DNA of 64,000 nucleotides from Nocardia lijiangensis NBRC 108240 (lineage in GTDB: Bacteria > Actinomycetota > Actinomycetes > Mycobacteriales > Mycobacteriaceae). Positions 52,704 through 61,282 of the stretch are shown piece by piece. Position 1 is the first letter of the stretch. Every line of letters starts with the position of its first letter. Where the stretch lies: the NCBI RefSeq assembly GCF_001613045.1, contig NZ_BDBP01000041.1, positions 1 to 64,000 on the forward strand. Reading direction: 5' to 3'. The position numbers were made by a program, and so were the translations under genes. The notes beneath the pieces were generated by a model that saw only the letters and a list, made by a program, of their open reading frames with translations, searched no databases and was not told the origin of the DNA.

Positions 52704-52968
52704 ACCACAGCGGCACATCACATGACAAGTGCCTACCCGCACACCTCGACGTTTCCTGTCGCCAGCCGACCACCCGCTGCGCAGCCCCGTGGTGCGCATC
52801 AGCGTGATGGACGACCGCCTGTCGGGGTCGACGCGCTCAGAGGGCTGCTGGGGTGGTGTGTCGCCGAGGGGCCCGAAGGTGGAATCCCCCTCGACGACAC
52901 CGTATCCAAGACCGGCGCGAACATGCGATCGCGCCGTATAAGTGATTCGGAGCCGCCGACGTCGAGGA

Positions 52969-53334
52969 TCACCTTTCCGGCGTGTCGGAGCAACCGGCCC
53001 GCGGTGTTCGCGTCACCGCGGTGATCGTGGCCGCGGTCGTCCACAACTCCGCGGCCAGCAGACACGCCTGCACCGAGCCCTCGACCTCGTCGAGCACCGC
53101 CCCACCCGGCCAGCACACCAGGCAGTGATACCAACAGCGGCCGCGATGCAGCGCGGCCGCTCGCGGGCCGAGCAGATCCCGGCAGATGCGGGTGGCCAGC
53201 TCCGAGAGCGCCGCCGAGGTCTGCGCAGCGCTGCCGGAATTGCCGACCTGCCACCACCGCTGATCGACGCGCCCGGGCAGCGAGAACTCCACCACGTAAG
53301 TCAGCTGCGCGCTCGCATCGGCCACAACCACCAT
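52969..53334 (-). CDS. hypothetical protein
   Basis: 121 residues with protein-like composition: VVVADASAQLTYVVEFSLPG, RVDQRWWQVGNSGSAAQTSA, ALSELATRICRDLLGPRAAA, CWYHCLVCWPGGAVLDEVEG. No family is recognised. The start at 53334 (ATG) has no clear binding site. Conserved Trp and Cys residues suggest a real gene or a recent relic. Confidence 0.45.
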   Translation of the reverse strand: MVVVADASAQLTYVVEFSLPGRVDQRWWQVGNSGSAAQTSAALSELATRICRDLLGPRAAALHRGRCWYHCLVCWPGGAVLDEVEGSVQACLLAAELWTTAATITAVTRTPRAGCSDTPER

Positions 53335-53429
53335 CGTGCCAAGCCCCGACCAGCGATAACAGCCGCCACACCGCCGGCTTCGTTCGCGCAGGTTGCGGAA
53401 CGACTACTCCCCGCAGCGACCCCGAAAAG

Positions 53430-53463
53430 GGTGTGGCGAGACCGAGCGCGGCCTCGCCACACC
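53430..53463. terminator. hairpin, probable terminator
   Basis: An 11-bp perfect stem (53430-53440 with 53453-53463; arms GGTGTGGCGAG and CTCGCCACACC) and a 12-base loop. It stands between two hypothetical genes. There is no T-run. Confidence 0.5.
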
Positions 53464-53594
53464 CGTACTTCCGGATCCGCAGGACGCGGGGACAGTCGAT
53501 GCGTCCCACGAAAATCTCCCAGGATCGCCCGAGAGACGCAGGCGAGTTTACAGCCGCGTTGCTCGAATCCGAGGGACCAGACAAACCCCGTTCA

Positions 53595-53810
53595 TCAGGC
53601 GGGCCACGGCGCGGCGTCCGACTCATTCCGGGCCGCCGCGATCTTGACCACGGTCCCAGGCGCGAACTGCCGTCGGGCGGCCACCCGTTCTCTGAACCAG
53701 CGCGTAGCACTCACGACCTGGCGCGACCCCACCAACCCCAGCACCTGCGGCGTCTCAGCAGCCCACTCCGGCACCGTCACCTGGTGGGTCCACCACCGCC
53801 ACCACATCAC
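53595..53810 (-). CDS. small hypothetical protein (possibly truncated)
   Basis: 71 residues, WWRWWTHQVTVPEWAAETPQ, then VLGLVGSRQVVSATRWFRER and FAPGTVVKIAAARNESDAAP. The composition looks like a real protein. Upstream on the same strand another frame (LSSTVSKMSCQAAAQGPG) may be its true N-terminus, separated by a shift near 53820. No family is recognised. Confidence 0.35.
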   Translation of the reverse strand: MMWWRWWTHQVTVPEWAAETPQVLGLVGSRQVVSATRWFRERVAARRQFAPGTVVKIAAARNESDAAPWPA

Positions 53811-54075
53811 AACCCGGCCCCTGCGCCGCCGCCTGGCAACTCATCTTCGACACCGTCGAACTCAGACGGCTGAGCCACCTTGTGCGGGTGTGTCCGTTCC
53901 AGATCTGTCCGGTTCGGGCCGTACGCATCCGACACGTCGCAGTAAGGCTGCGGTAATGACCATAGCCGGGCCTCCGTGTAGGTGGCCGGTGAGAGCGGAT
54001 CCGGTCCCCGCCTATCGGGCCCCGATCACTGGGCGGCGGACTTCGCCGCCGGTGAATCCCCGTACAAACCACATT

Positions 54076-54477
54076 TCAGTGGCGCTCTTCGAGCCCAACA
54101 GCTTCCCGCAGCCGCTCTGCGGCCGTTCGAAGCTCGGAATCGTTGAACGCCGATGACGCCAGCAGCGCCGCCAGCGCCTCGGCGATGACATTGAGTTTCT
54201 CTTGCGCGGCCTCGCTTGCACGGCGACTGGAGTTCTCGAGCAGCACCACCAACAGCAGCGTGAAAACGCTCGCAACGGTATGAATGGCAACTTGCCAGGT
54301 CTTGAGGTCCGTCCACCATGGCAAGCTGATCAGCCACGCCACGACGATCCCCGCACAGACGAAGAAGAACGGAGCCTGACTCACTCGCAGCTCGGCCTGC
54401 TCGACGAACCGGTCGAACGGCGACCGGCGATCACCTCCGCCACGACTTCGCGCGGCCTCGCTACGTCGCTCCATCAC
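54076..54477 (-). CDS. low-affinity iron permease-family membrane protein
   Basis: 133 residues. FDRFVEQAELRVSQAPFFFV, CAGIVVAWLISLPWW (membrane segment 1), WQVAIHTVASVFTLLLVVLL (segment 2) and ENSSRRASEAAQEKLNVIAE match the low-affinity iron permease family, whose bacterial members are about this size. Transport of iron is not proven for them. The start is ATG 54477. It stands alone between relics; 54478-54706 shows no gene. Confidence 0.8.
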   Translation of the reverse strand: MMERRSEAARSRGGGDRRSPFDRFVEQAELRVSQAPFFFVCAGIVVAWLISLPWWTDLKTWQVAIHTVASVFTLLLVVLLENSSRRASEAAQEKLNVIAEALAALLASSAFNDSELRTAAERLREAVGLEERH

Positions 54478-54706
54478 CGGAATTTTAGTCCCACCTCACC
54501 CTCACCACATCCGGACAATCACGCGCGCCGACGCGCATCGCCGGCAACGGCACTTCATTCGCGACATGCACGGCAACCACCGAACCCCACGCAGCTTCCC
54601 CGCCCTCCCCCGGCCCCTCGCCGACGAACATCTGCAACAATCAGCCCTCATGCATGTGCTGCGCACCGTGTCACTGGTCGAGCCGCATGCGGTGGGACGC
54701 GCGAGA

Positions 54707-54930
54707 TTACGCGACGGCCGCAGCGCCGAACCAGTGCGACAGCGCTTCGCACAGCGTGGGTGCGGCGGTATCGGCCGGTTCGCCGATCGTCGCGGCCCAG
54801 GCGATGTGGCCGTCCGGGCGGATCAGCAGGGCGTCGGCCGGTTGATCATCGGTCTTGGCCGTGCGAATGTCGATGCGGTGCGCCCATTCCCGGCCGATCT
54901 CGCGGAGTTCCTGGCGGTCGGCCAGTCGGA
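54707..54930 (-). pseudogene. FAD monooxygenase, C-terminal fragment
   Basis: About 70 residues: LADRQELREIGREWAHRIDI, RTAKTDDQPADALLIRPDGH, IAWAATIGEPADTAAPTLCE. The DALLIRPDGHIAWA signature is the thioredoxin-like tail of aromatic flavin hydroxylases (compare AILVRPDGHVAWRA at 13656). The FAD-binding part is absent. It is a leftover of a different hydroxylase gene. Confidence 0.6.
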
Positions 54931-55109
54931 CGTGATGAGGGCATGGGCGAACTCCAGGTTTCCGGTCCGGGGTTCGCCGACGGCGTCGATCAGTGCGCCC
55001 GGATCGCCGTCGCACCGATCTCGACCACACGAAACACAAAGCAGCTGCCGATGCTCGCCCCGGAACGTTGAGGACTCAATCCACGATCACGTGGAACCCA
55101 AGGCGCCGA

Positions 55110-56434
55110 CTAGTACTCCAGCATCACTTCGTGATGTAGTGCCATTCTTCGCTGGTAGTGGGCTTGTTTCGCCTGGTGTTGGTGTCGTCGTCGCCACATC
55201 GACCAGCGGCGCGCCAGGGCCGGGTTCGGGAGTGGGGTGATCAGGTGTGCCAGGAGACGCTTGACCTCGCCGAGCGTGAGTGGAATGAGGCCGCTGCCAA
55301 CGCTTTTGGGGAAACAGCGGCCGTCACCGCAAGGTAGGTGTGGGCGAGCAGGGCGAGGGTGATGTGCCGGTACCAGGCGTCGTAGCGGCGGACCTGGTAC
55401 TGGTCGAGCCCGACCTCGGTCTTCGCGGTCTGGAAACAGTCCTCGACCGACCATCGGGCACCAGCGACCCGGATGAGATCCTCGTCGCTGGTGCCGACCG
55501 GGGCGCCGCACAGGTAGCACGCGATTTCGAGTTCACCCTTCGAGTTGCGGGTCAACGACCGGCGAGCGAGCAGCCAGCGCCGCCACCCTGCGCCGGCTTC
55601 GCTGACGGTGGGCAGCGTGGCCACGGCCCAGTCGAACAGTCGGGGGCCTTTCGCGCCTTCGCCGCAGCTGCGCCGCTTCCATGCGACGGGCGGTGCGTCC
55701 GCGACGACCTGGTCGGCGCGCCAGCTGCCGGACAGGGACACGATCGGCGCACTGCTGGGTACCGCCACCACATACCCGATCCGCCGTTGTTCGAGCCATC
55801 TGCGGAACTTCGAATCACCGCCGTAGGCCTCGTCGGCGGTTACCCAGCGAGCGGGTACACCCGCATCCAGCGCACGGCCCAGCATCCTTTGTGCCAGAAC
55901 CTGTTTCGTGGCAAAGTCGACCTCGTCGGGCACCCCGGCCTCCCGGCAGCGGTCCCGATCGGTGGCCCACGACTTCGGCAGATACAACTCCCGGTCGATC
56001 AGGGTGCGGCCCTTGACGGTCGTGTACGCGCAGAACACGCCGAGCTGACAGTTCTCCACCCGGCCGGCTGTTCCTGAGTATTGTCGTTGCACCCCAGCCG
56101 ATTTCACACCCTTCTTCAGGAATCCGGTCTCGTCGACAACCAGCACACCGTCCACGTCGCCCAGATGCTCGACCGCATACGCGCGCACCTCATCGCGGAC
56201 TCCGTCGACGTCCCACGCCGCCTTGTTCAACAGCCGCTGCATCCCGTTCGGTGTCAGATCACCCGCGGCTTCAGCCAAGGTCCAGCCATTTTTCCCCGCC
56301 AGCGGCGCAAGCAGGCCCCGCACATACCCTCGCGCCCGCAACCGCGGCTCCGCCCGATGAAACCGCCCCGCGACCCGCGCGAACAACTCCTCGAGCCCAG
56401 CCGTCCACGCAGCCAGATCCTCATCAACCAGCAC
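55110..56434 (-). CDS. IS701-family transposase with a -1 frame change near the end
   Basis: From ATG 56434 the frame contains the DDE elements: GVLVVDETGFLKKGVKSAG, WVTADEAYGGDSKFRRWLEQ and ARWSVEDCFQTAKTEVGLDQ. This frame runs to 55241 (397 residues), but its last part (ASFHSRSARSSVSW) is not family-like. The -1 frame gives GLIPLTLGEVKRLLAHLITP and RRRHQHQAKQAHYQRRMALH, the normal IS701 tail, ending in EY-stop. The switch coincides with C-CCA-AAA at about 55309-55315, a legal slippery heptamer. It may be programmed frameshifting or a single-base deletion. In the -1 frame the TAG stop falls in the flanking CTAG. Confidence 0.85.
55114..55136 (+). repeat. IS701 terminal inverted repeat, left
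   Basis: 23 bp, identical to the complement of 56457-56479. Confidence 0.88.
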
Positions 56435-56456
56435 GAAACCCTATGCTACCCAACAA

Positions 56457-56479
56457 CATCACGAAGTGATGCTGGAGTA
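56457..56479 (-). repeat. IS701 terminal inverted repeat, right
   Basis: 23 bp, partner of 55114-55136; CTAG follows directly. Confidence 0.88.
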
Positions 56480-56483
56480 CTAG

Positions 56484-56520
56484 GGGCCTCGGGTCGTCCG
56501 TATGGGACCGCCCGAGGCCC
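56484..56520. terminator. hairpin abutting the IS701 end
   Basis: A perfect 10-bp stem GGGCCTCGGG/CCCGAGGCCC (56484-56493 with 56511-56520) and a 17-base loop, starting at the first base after the CTAG. It probably is the terminator of a gene whose other part lay left of the insertion. Confidence 0.55.
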
Positions 56521-56889
56521 TGAAACTTGACACGAAACCCCCGATTCCGGGCGAGTCAGTTCAGTGATCCACTGCGAGACCAGCCCCAGCCGCGAACTCC
56601 TCCTCGGCGGTCGGCCGGGTGTAGGGGGTTGGGGTGCAGCTGAACGGAATCCGGCGCTAAGCGGGCCGAGAGCCGAAACTTGTCGTGGGCGTGTTCGGGT
56701 TTCCGATCGAGGCCGTGGTCCTGTTCACTCTCTTCGGGGGCGGCCGAGAAAGCCCCCCGGCGCGTATGTGATTTCGGGGCACTCTCGCCCAGGGGTGGCG
56801 ATCGGCGCTCTGGGGTCTGCCGGAAATCCAACCAACTTGGCGAGCAGAGTCAGCCGCGGTCGTGTTCAGCGCTGACCCGCGGTCGACTC
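56521..56889. other. no recognisable gene
   Basis: This lies between the IS-adjacent hairpin and the stop of the XRE/ImmA-IrrE gene. Frames are shadow-like. No repeat was noticed. Confidence 0.4.
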
Positions 56890-58155
56890 TTAGGCGCGGC
56901 GGGGGCCTGCTATCCCTTCCAGGCTTGCCGATGACGTCGACTGCGCCTGGCGTTCAGGGGCTCCTGTCCCTGGGGCGGCTTCGGTGTCGGTGACCAGTCG
57001 CAGGATGGGACGTTGGTCGGATCGGTCGAGGAGTTGGCGTAGGCGTTTGGGGCGCCAGCGTAGTTCTGCGGCGAGGCTGGTCAGGGTGAGGGTGCCGTGG
57101 GTTTCGGCGAGTTCGAAGGCTTTGGCGAGCAGGGTGGGGGTTTCGCCGGGGTATTGGGTGACGGGGTCGGCGCCGAGCATGCCGATGTCGTAGAGGTGGT
57201 TGAGGCGTTGGAAGGCGCGGCGGGCGACGGCGTCGGAGATGGCGCCGGTTTCGCGGGAGCGGTAGACCAGCGATTTGATCGACACGCCCCATTCGTAGCT
57301 GAGCTGTTGGAGGGCTTTGAAGTCGAAGCGGCGGGGGAGCCGGTCGGTGATCTGGTCGGCGGGGGTGAGGAATTCGGCGGCGAAGGCGTCGGCCTCGCGT
57401 TCTTGCTCGGCGTCGCCGGGCGCGGCGTTGCGGTGCAGGACGAGGTGGCCGAGTTCATGGGCTGCGGTGAACCGGTGCCAGTACACGTCGTCGCCGCGGT
57501 CGGGGGTGAGCACGATCGTCGGGCGCGGCATGCGGGAGGTGGAGAAGGCGTTGATGGTGGGGGTGTCTTTGTCGGCGAAGGCCACCATGATGGTGACGAT
57601 CCCTCGCGTCTCCATGGTGCGCACCAGGTGCGGGATCGGCCCGCGTACGAGGCCCCAGTGCGCTCGCAACGCCCGCGCGGCTTCGGCCGGTGTGTCACCG
57701 AGTCGGGTGGGGTCGTCGGGCAGGAACCCGGGCAGGTCGATCGCGGGGAACTGGACGTGCTTCTCCAGCGCGTAGGTCAGCTCCCACACCTGCTGAGCGA
57801 AGGCGACAGCCTTGGCGCGCTGGGCGGCTTTGGTCGAGCGCAGGCTGCGGAAATGCGCGCCAGCGCCGTCGAGCTGGGCGAAAGGCCGTCCCGCGGCGAA
57901 GAATTCGACGGGGACGTCGAGGACCTCGGCCGCCCGCTTCAGATGGTCCGGGCGCGGTGGTGAAGCCAGCGATTCCCACTGGCTCACTGCCGCACCCGAG
58001 ACCCCGATCTGCGCGGCCAGGGCCGCCTTGGTCAAGCCGGCGAGCTGGCGGGCCTGGGTCAACCGGGCCGGGTCGAACACCAACGCGACGTCGGAAGCCG
58101 AGATCGCCGCGGTGGTGTCGCTGGAGAACAGGTTGAGAGGTGGGCGTTCAGTCAT
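56890..58155 (-). CDS. XRE helix-turn-helix protein fused to ImmA/IrrE metallopeptidase
   Basis: 421 residues. HTH at about residues 28-85: RLTQARQLAGLTKAALAAQI, then GVSGAAVSQWESLASPPRPD. Mid region FRSLRSTKAAQRAKAVAFAQ is typical of the family. The protease domain carries FTAAHELGHLVLHRNA (HExxH near residue 231) and EREADAFAAEFLTPADQI with the third ligand. The C-terminal part includes SYEWGVSIKSLVYRSRETGA. Such proteins cleave a repressor or antitoxin (family knowledge). The start overlaps the end of the upstream gene by eight bases, so the two are coupled. It could be stress-response, mobile-element or toxin-antitoxin related. Confidence 0.88.
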   Translation of the reverse strand: MTERPPLNLFSSDTTAAISASDVALVFDPARLTQARQLAGLTKAALAAQIGVSGAAVSQWESLASPPRPDHLKRAAEVLDVPVEFFAAGRPFAQLDGAGAHFRSLRSTKAAQRAKAVAFAQQVWELTYALEKHVQFPAIDLPGFLPDDPTRLGDTPAEAARALRAHWGLVRGPIPHLVRTMETRGIVTIMVAFADKDTPTINAFSTSRMPRPTIVLTPDRGDDVYWHRFTAAHELGHLVLHRNAAPGDAEQEREADAFAAEFLTPADQITDRLPRRFDFKALQQLSYEWGVSIKSLVYRSRETGAISDAVARRAFQRLNHLYDIGMLGADPVTQYPGETPTLLAKAFELAETHGTLTLTSLAAELRWRPKRLRQLLDRSDQRPILRLVTDTEAAPGTGAPERQAQSTSSASLEGIAGPRRA

Positions 58156-58963
58156 CGCTCGCAGTCTCGGGTTGCGGTGTAGGCGGTTGTCCGCCGTCCG
58201 GTGTGGTCAACGGATTGCGGTGCGCGAGAGCGATCTCGGCCATGGGGGCCTGATCGAAGCGCGGGCCCGCAGCGGGCTTCGGGTCGGGAACCGGGATCGG
58301 ACCAGCGGGGCGCAGCGGGACCTCCTCGCCGCCGGTGTCGGCGGGCGCGGGGATCTGCGCGATGTCGCTCCAGTTCAACCGGCCTTGGTCATCGGCCTGG
58401 GACGCCTCGCCCCAGTAGGCGCGCAACACACCGGAGTGCGGATTGGCGGCGTAGGCGATGATGACCAGCCGACCCGCTTCCACCGCGTCGGTGAGGAAGG
58501 TGTCCAATTCCTCGACCTCGGCGTCGAGTTCTTCCTGGGTGAGATGGGCCTGATCGATGGTGAGCTGGTCGGATGTCTTCTCGGCGAGCGCCAGCAGATT
58601 CTTGCGCAACTCCGACATCGTCATCTTCGCCATCGCCACGGCGGTGTGGGCATCGTCGGCGAACTTCCACGGGTACAGGATGATGTTGGCCTCGCCCACC
58701 ACGTTCAGCTCGTAGCGGGCTCGCGCCGGCTTGATCCGGCGCATGTCGGGGATCACTTCCTCGACCGCGAAGCCCAACTCTTCGTGCTGGACCAGCCAGA
58801 TCAGGCCGTAGCCGTCGTTGCTGGCCAGCCCTAAACCCTTGTGGGCGGCCAACGCCCGCTGATGAGCGGCCTGCAGGCCCCTCCAGATCGCGCGACGCAA
58901 CGGCAGAGCGTACTCACCGAATCGCTTGGTCTCCCACGGTGTGGGTACAGCCTGCTCGCTCAT
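58148..58963 (-). CDS. unknown partner of the ImmA/IrrE protein
   Basis: 271 residues from ATG 58963; an in-frame ATG upstream at 59026 is less likely. It has a helical start (WETKRFGEYALPLRRAIWRG), then DGYGLIWLVQHEELGFAVEE, VIPDMRRIKPARARYELNVV and EANIILYPWKFADDAHTAVA, a coiled part (RKNLLALAEKTSDQLTIDQA, ELDAEVEELDTFLTDAVEAG), VIIAYAANPHSGVLRAYWGE, and a Pro-rich tail. No family is recognised. Operon overlap with the protease suggests it is the protein cleaved or regulated by it. Confidence 0.78.
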   Translation of the reverse strand: MSEQAVPTPWETKRFGEYALPLRRAIWRGLQAAHQRALAAHKGLGLASNDGYGLIWLVQHEELGFAVEEVIPDMRRIKPARARYELNVVGEANIILYPWKFADDAHTAVAMAKMTMSELRKNLLALAEKTSDQLTIDQAHLTQEELDAEVEELDTFLTDAVEAGRLVIIAYAANPHSGVLRAYWGEASQADDQGRLNWSDIAQIPAPADTGGEEVPLRPAGPIPVPDPKPAAGPRFDQAPMAEIALAHRNPLTTPDGGQPPTPQPETASDD

Positions 58964-59520
58964 GGATCTCTCCCTAACGCCCAGCTCCGCTCGCTTACGA
59001 ATCGAAATGCGACAGCAGCGTAGCACTTAAGATTTGCGCGGCATCTGCGCGCAACGCCGACGAGTTCGACTTCTTCATGTTCCGGGCCGCGACGTCCGCG
59101 CGTGGCCGAATCGCCCTTCGCGCACCGGTTCTGAGTGTTTCGGCATCGGCATCGTGGACGGTCCGGCGTCCTCCTTGGCGCCGATACCACCCCGAGAAGG
59201 AAGAAGCCCCGAAGCGCACTGGCTCCGGGGCGTTCCATTTCGGTTTGGCCAGCGCGGGCGCGCCGCGACGATTCCGCACCAGGAGGGTCCGGCTTTCCAC
59301 ACCCAACGCCACGTCACCGCCTGACCTCCGATCAGCAGGTCACTGAGTGAGTGCGGTATTTCCGGGCGTGCTGTTTCTGAAAATGTTCTGCTGCAACGTG
59401 ATTGGTTGAAGGGTTCCTGGCGAGAAGAGGGCTTCCCGCCCTACACTCGAAGGTGAAACAGTCAGAACGCCTCGCGTCGGGTACCGCGCTCGGTCTGCGA
59501 ATTGGCTGCGGGGGAAGGGG
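58964..59520. other. intergenic region with hairpin at 59206-59232
   Basis: No protein gene is recognised. A terminator-like hairpin (GCCCCG/CGGGGC core, 59206-59232) stands in the middle without an obvious gene to end, suggesting a deleted gene. Promoters for the leftward pair and the rightward DUF4760-like gene must lie here. Confidence 0.45.
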
Positions 59521-60054
59521 ATGGACGGCGTGACCGAGTTACTCGCCGCAATTCTCGGCGCGATCATCGGATCCGCACTGGGAGGCTACATCTCATACGT
59601 GGTGCAGACCCAAGCGGTCGCCCGTTCGGAGCGGATGCTGCGAACCTTGCGACTCTACGAAGAGTGGCAGGACACAGAGATGCTCACAGCCCGTATACGG
59701 GCGAACTGGATACTCGAGCGCAACTTCACGGCCGAGTCGCCCAAGTCCTTCAGCCAGCTTTCAAGCGCTCTTCTCGAGGCCCAGAAAGAAGAGGACTGGA
59801 TCGCTGTCTCCCGGGTTGTGCACTTCTTCGAACTGGTCGCCATGCTTCTCGATGCAGGCGAACTCCACCGGCCGACGTTCAGGCGGCTCTTCGACCGCTA
59901 TGTCGCCTACTGGTGCGACACGGCGCTCGACCAGCTTGTGGCAGTGTCGGAACGGGAAGATGCAGAGCTCGAAGCTGGCTGGGCAACGGCAGTCAGGGGC
60001 CTAAGAAGATCTGCCGTAGCCAGCGCGGCGCAGCCTCCAAACCCGGTCCGCTAA
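59521..60054 (+). CDS. DUF4760-like protein with N-terminal membrane anchor
   Basis: 177 residues. The N-terminal segment LLAAILGAIIGSALGGYISY is a membrane anchor. The rest is helical: SERMLRTLRLYEEWQDTEML, TARIRANWILERNFTAESPK, DWIAVSRVVHFFELVAMLLD, RPTFRRLFDRYVAYWCDTAL. The pattern of L-R-LYEEW and FFE...L resembles DUF4760 proteins. ATG 59521 follows a GGGGAAGGGG run; GTG 59530 is an alternative. Function unknown; such genes often sit on mobile elements. Confidence 0.72.
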   Translation: MDGVTELLAAILGAIIGSALGGYISYVVQTQAVARSERMLRTLRLYEEWQDTEMLTARIRANWILERNFTAESPKSFSQLSSALLEAQKEEDWIAVSRVVHFFELVAMLLDAGELHRPTFRRLFDRYVAYWCDTALDQLVAVSEREDAELEAGWATAVRGLRRSAVASAAQPPNPVR

Positions 60055-60190
60055 CCATCCGCTAAGCGTGACTCTTCTCGCGGATGTTCCCGGACCCCCG
60101 AGACACGGCGGGCGATCGAGGGCACCGATTCGTCGGGGCGGGTGAGCATCGCGCGGGCCTGGCGGATCTGCTCGGCGTTCATCGCCGGGC
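60051..60190 (-). pseudogene. serine resolvase, C-terminal fragment (duplicate)
   Basis: MNAEQIRQARAMLTRPDESV, then PSIARRVSGV: the resolvase helix-turn-helix tail, nearly identical at DNA level to 61419-61496 of the larger resolvase relic. The two form direct repeats about 1.3 kb apart. Confidence 0.7.
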
Positions 60191-60323
60191 AACCTGTTCG
60201 GCCGACGGCCGATGCGGCTGTTTCGATGCCTTCGATGCCGGGGTGCACGTCCGCATGCCGTCCGGTACCGGCGCCGCGGCGGGCGTGGGTGTGGCTACCA
60301 CCCGGAGCCACACCCCGGAGCTG

Positions 60324-60530
60324 TCACAACGCCACGACGGCGATGCCGTACAGGAGGGTCAGCACAGTGATCGTGGCGCCCAGGCCCTTGAAACCCTGCC
60401 GGATGATCGTGGTCCAGCCGTCCCCGTCGTGGTGCGACATCAGCGCGGCGAAGAGCGCGCCCGCCACGCCGATCGAGAGGATGAGCAGGGCGGCCAGGAT
60501 GTGGAACATGGCGGTGGTCGAAATGGTCAT
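60324..60530 (-). CDS. small two-helix membrane protein
   Basis: 68 residues with two membrane segments, AMFHILAALLILSIGVAGAL and KGLGATITVLTLLYGIAVVA, separated by a short acidic loop (SHHDGDGW). ATG 60530 is preceded by GGAAT. Small proteins like this are often found on conjugative or integrative elements. No family is recognised. It lies between the two resolvase copies. Confidence 0.55.
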   Translation of the reverse strand: MTISTTAMFHILAALLILSIGVAGALFAALMSHHDGDGWTTIIRQGFKGLGATITVLTLLYGIAVVAL

Positions 60531-60881
60531 CGGATAATTCCGTTTCGGTTGGGGGCGGACCGAACGGGCCGAGGTCGCCGGGTGGCGTCTCGTGGTCCCG
60601 TTCGGAATGGGCGATCAGGACACTACGAGCACCGAAACTCGATGTTGCAGTTGCAAGAAACCGCAGGTGGCGAGACCCTCGGCATGGGCGGTGAGGGTTG
60701 CAACACCGGCGTGTAGCCGTGGTAGAGCACGGCCTGGTGGAGCGGGCGCGCAGGGCGCGCGGGTGTGGCGGAGCGAGAGGTTGGTGTCGGTCATATCGAT
60801 CCATGTGCTTCGCCACGGATCACAACGTGGACACCAGGATTACCCGCCAGGACTGACGCCGGCCGATGCTCTTTCAATGAG

Positions 60882-60924
60882 ACATATTCAAGGCTCCAGC
60901 CGGGAGGCTGGAGCCTTGATATGT
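60882..60924. terminator. long perfect hairpin (bidirectional terminator)
   Basis: A stem of about 19 bp (60882-60901 with 60906-60924), broken by one bulged base, and a four-base loop GGGA. T-rich/A-rich outer pairs make it work in both directions. No gene ends close by, so it may be left from the element. Confidence 0.55.
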
Positions 60925-61009
60925 GACAGGTCTCGGGCCGAGCGCCGTGGAGCTTGTCGAATTCGGCAATGAGCAGTGCCCGGCAGCACGGCAGGACGCG
61001 ACAGCCTCA

Positions 61010-61084
61010 GCGGTGGCGGTGGCGGTGGCGGTGGCGGTGGCGGTGGCGGTGGCGGTGGCGGTGGCGGTGGCGGTGGCGGTGGCG
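61010..61084. repeat. GCGGTG tandem repeat, about 12.5 copies
   Basis: 75 bp of perfect 6-bp units. It is in no convincing gene, although frames through it are open on both strands. Length variation by slippage is expected. 60931-61282 otherwise holds no recognisable gene. Confidence 0.95.
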
Positions 61085-61282
61085 AGATTCGCGCGTAGCA
61101 CGACCATCGGACACTTCGAGCGGCCCAGTTCCGGCATGGCGTAGCGCCCGGAAGGTGCGTATCCCATGTACGAGATCGGAACACCGTGGCCGCGGTTCTG
61201 TACATGTCAGTTCTGAATCTTCCCGGACAGAAGTGGCATTCATGGGATCCACCCGAGGCCGAGCGCCGCGTCTGGCCCCCTA

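Larger units (their letters stand above)
55110..56483 (-). mobile_element. IS701-family insertion sequence with CTAG target duplication
   Basis: Inner ends 55114-55136 and 56457-56479 are perfect 23-bp inverted repeats (outer bases TACTCCAGCATCAC). Each contains a short palindrome, CATCACTTCGTGATG. Both ends are flanked by CTAG (55110-55113 and 56480-56483), the 4-bp duplication expected for IS701. The element is 1366 bp and carries one transposase gene. Clean ends imply recent insertion. Confidence 0.88.

Noticed and set aside
61010..61084. GCGGTG array as a CRISPR-like or coding repeat
   Set aside because: Units are 6 bp without spacers, and the frames through it have no supported start; it is a simple microsatellite.
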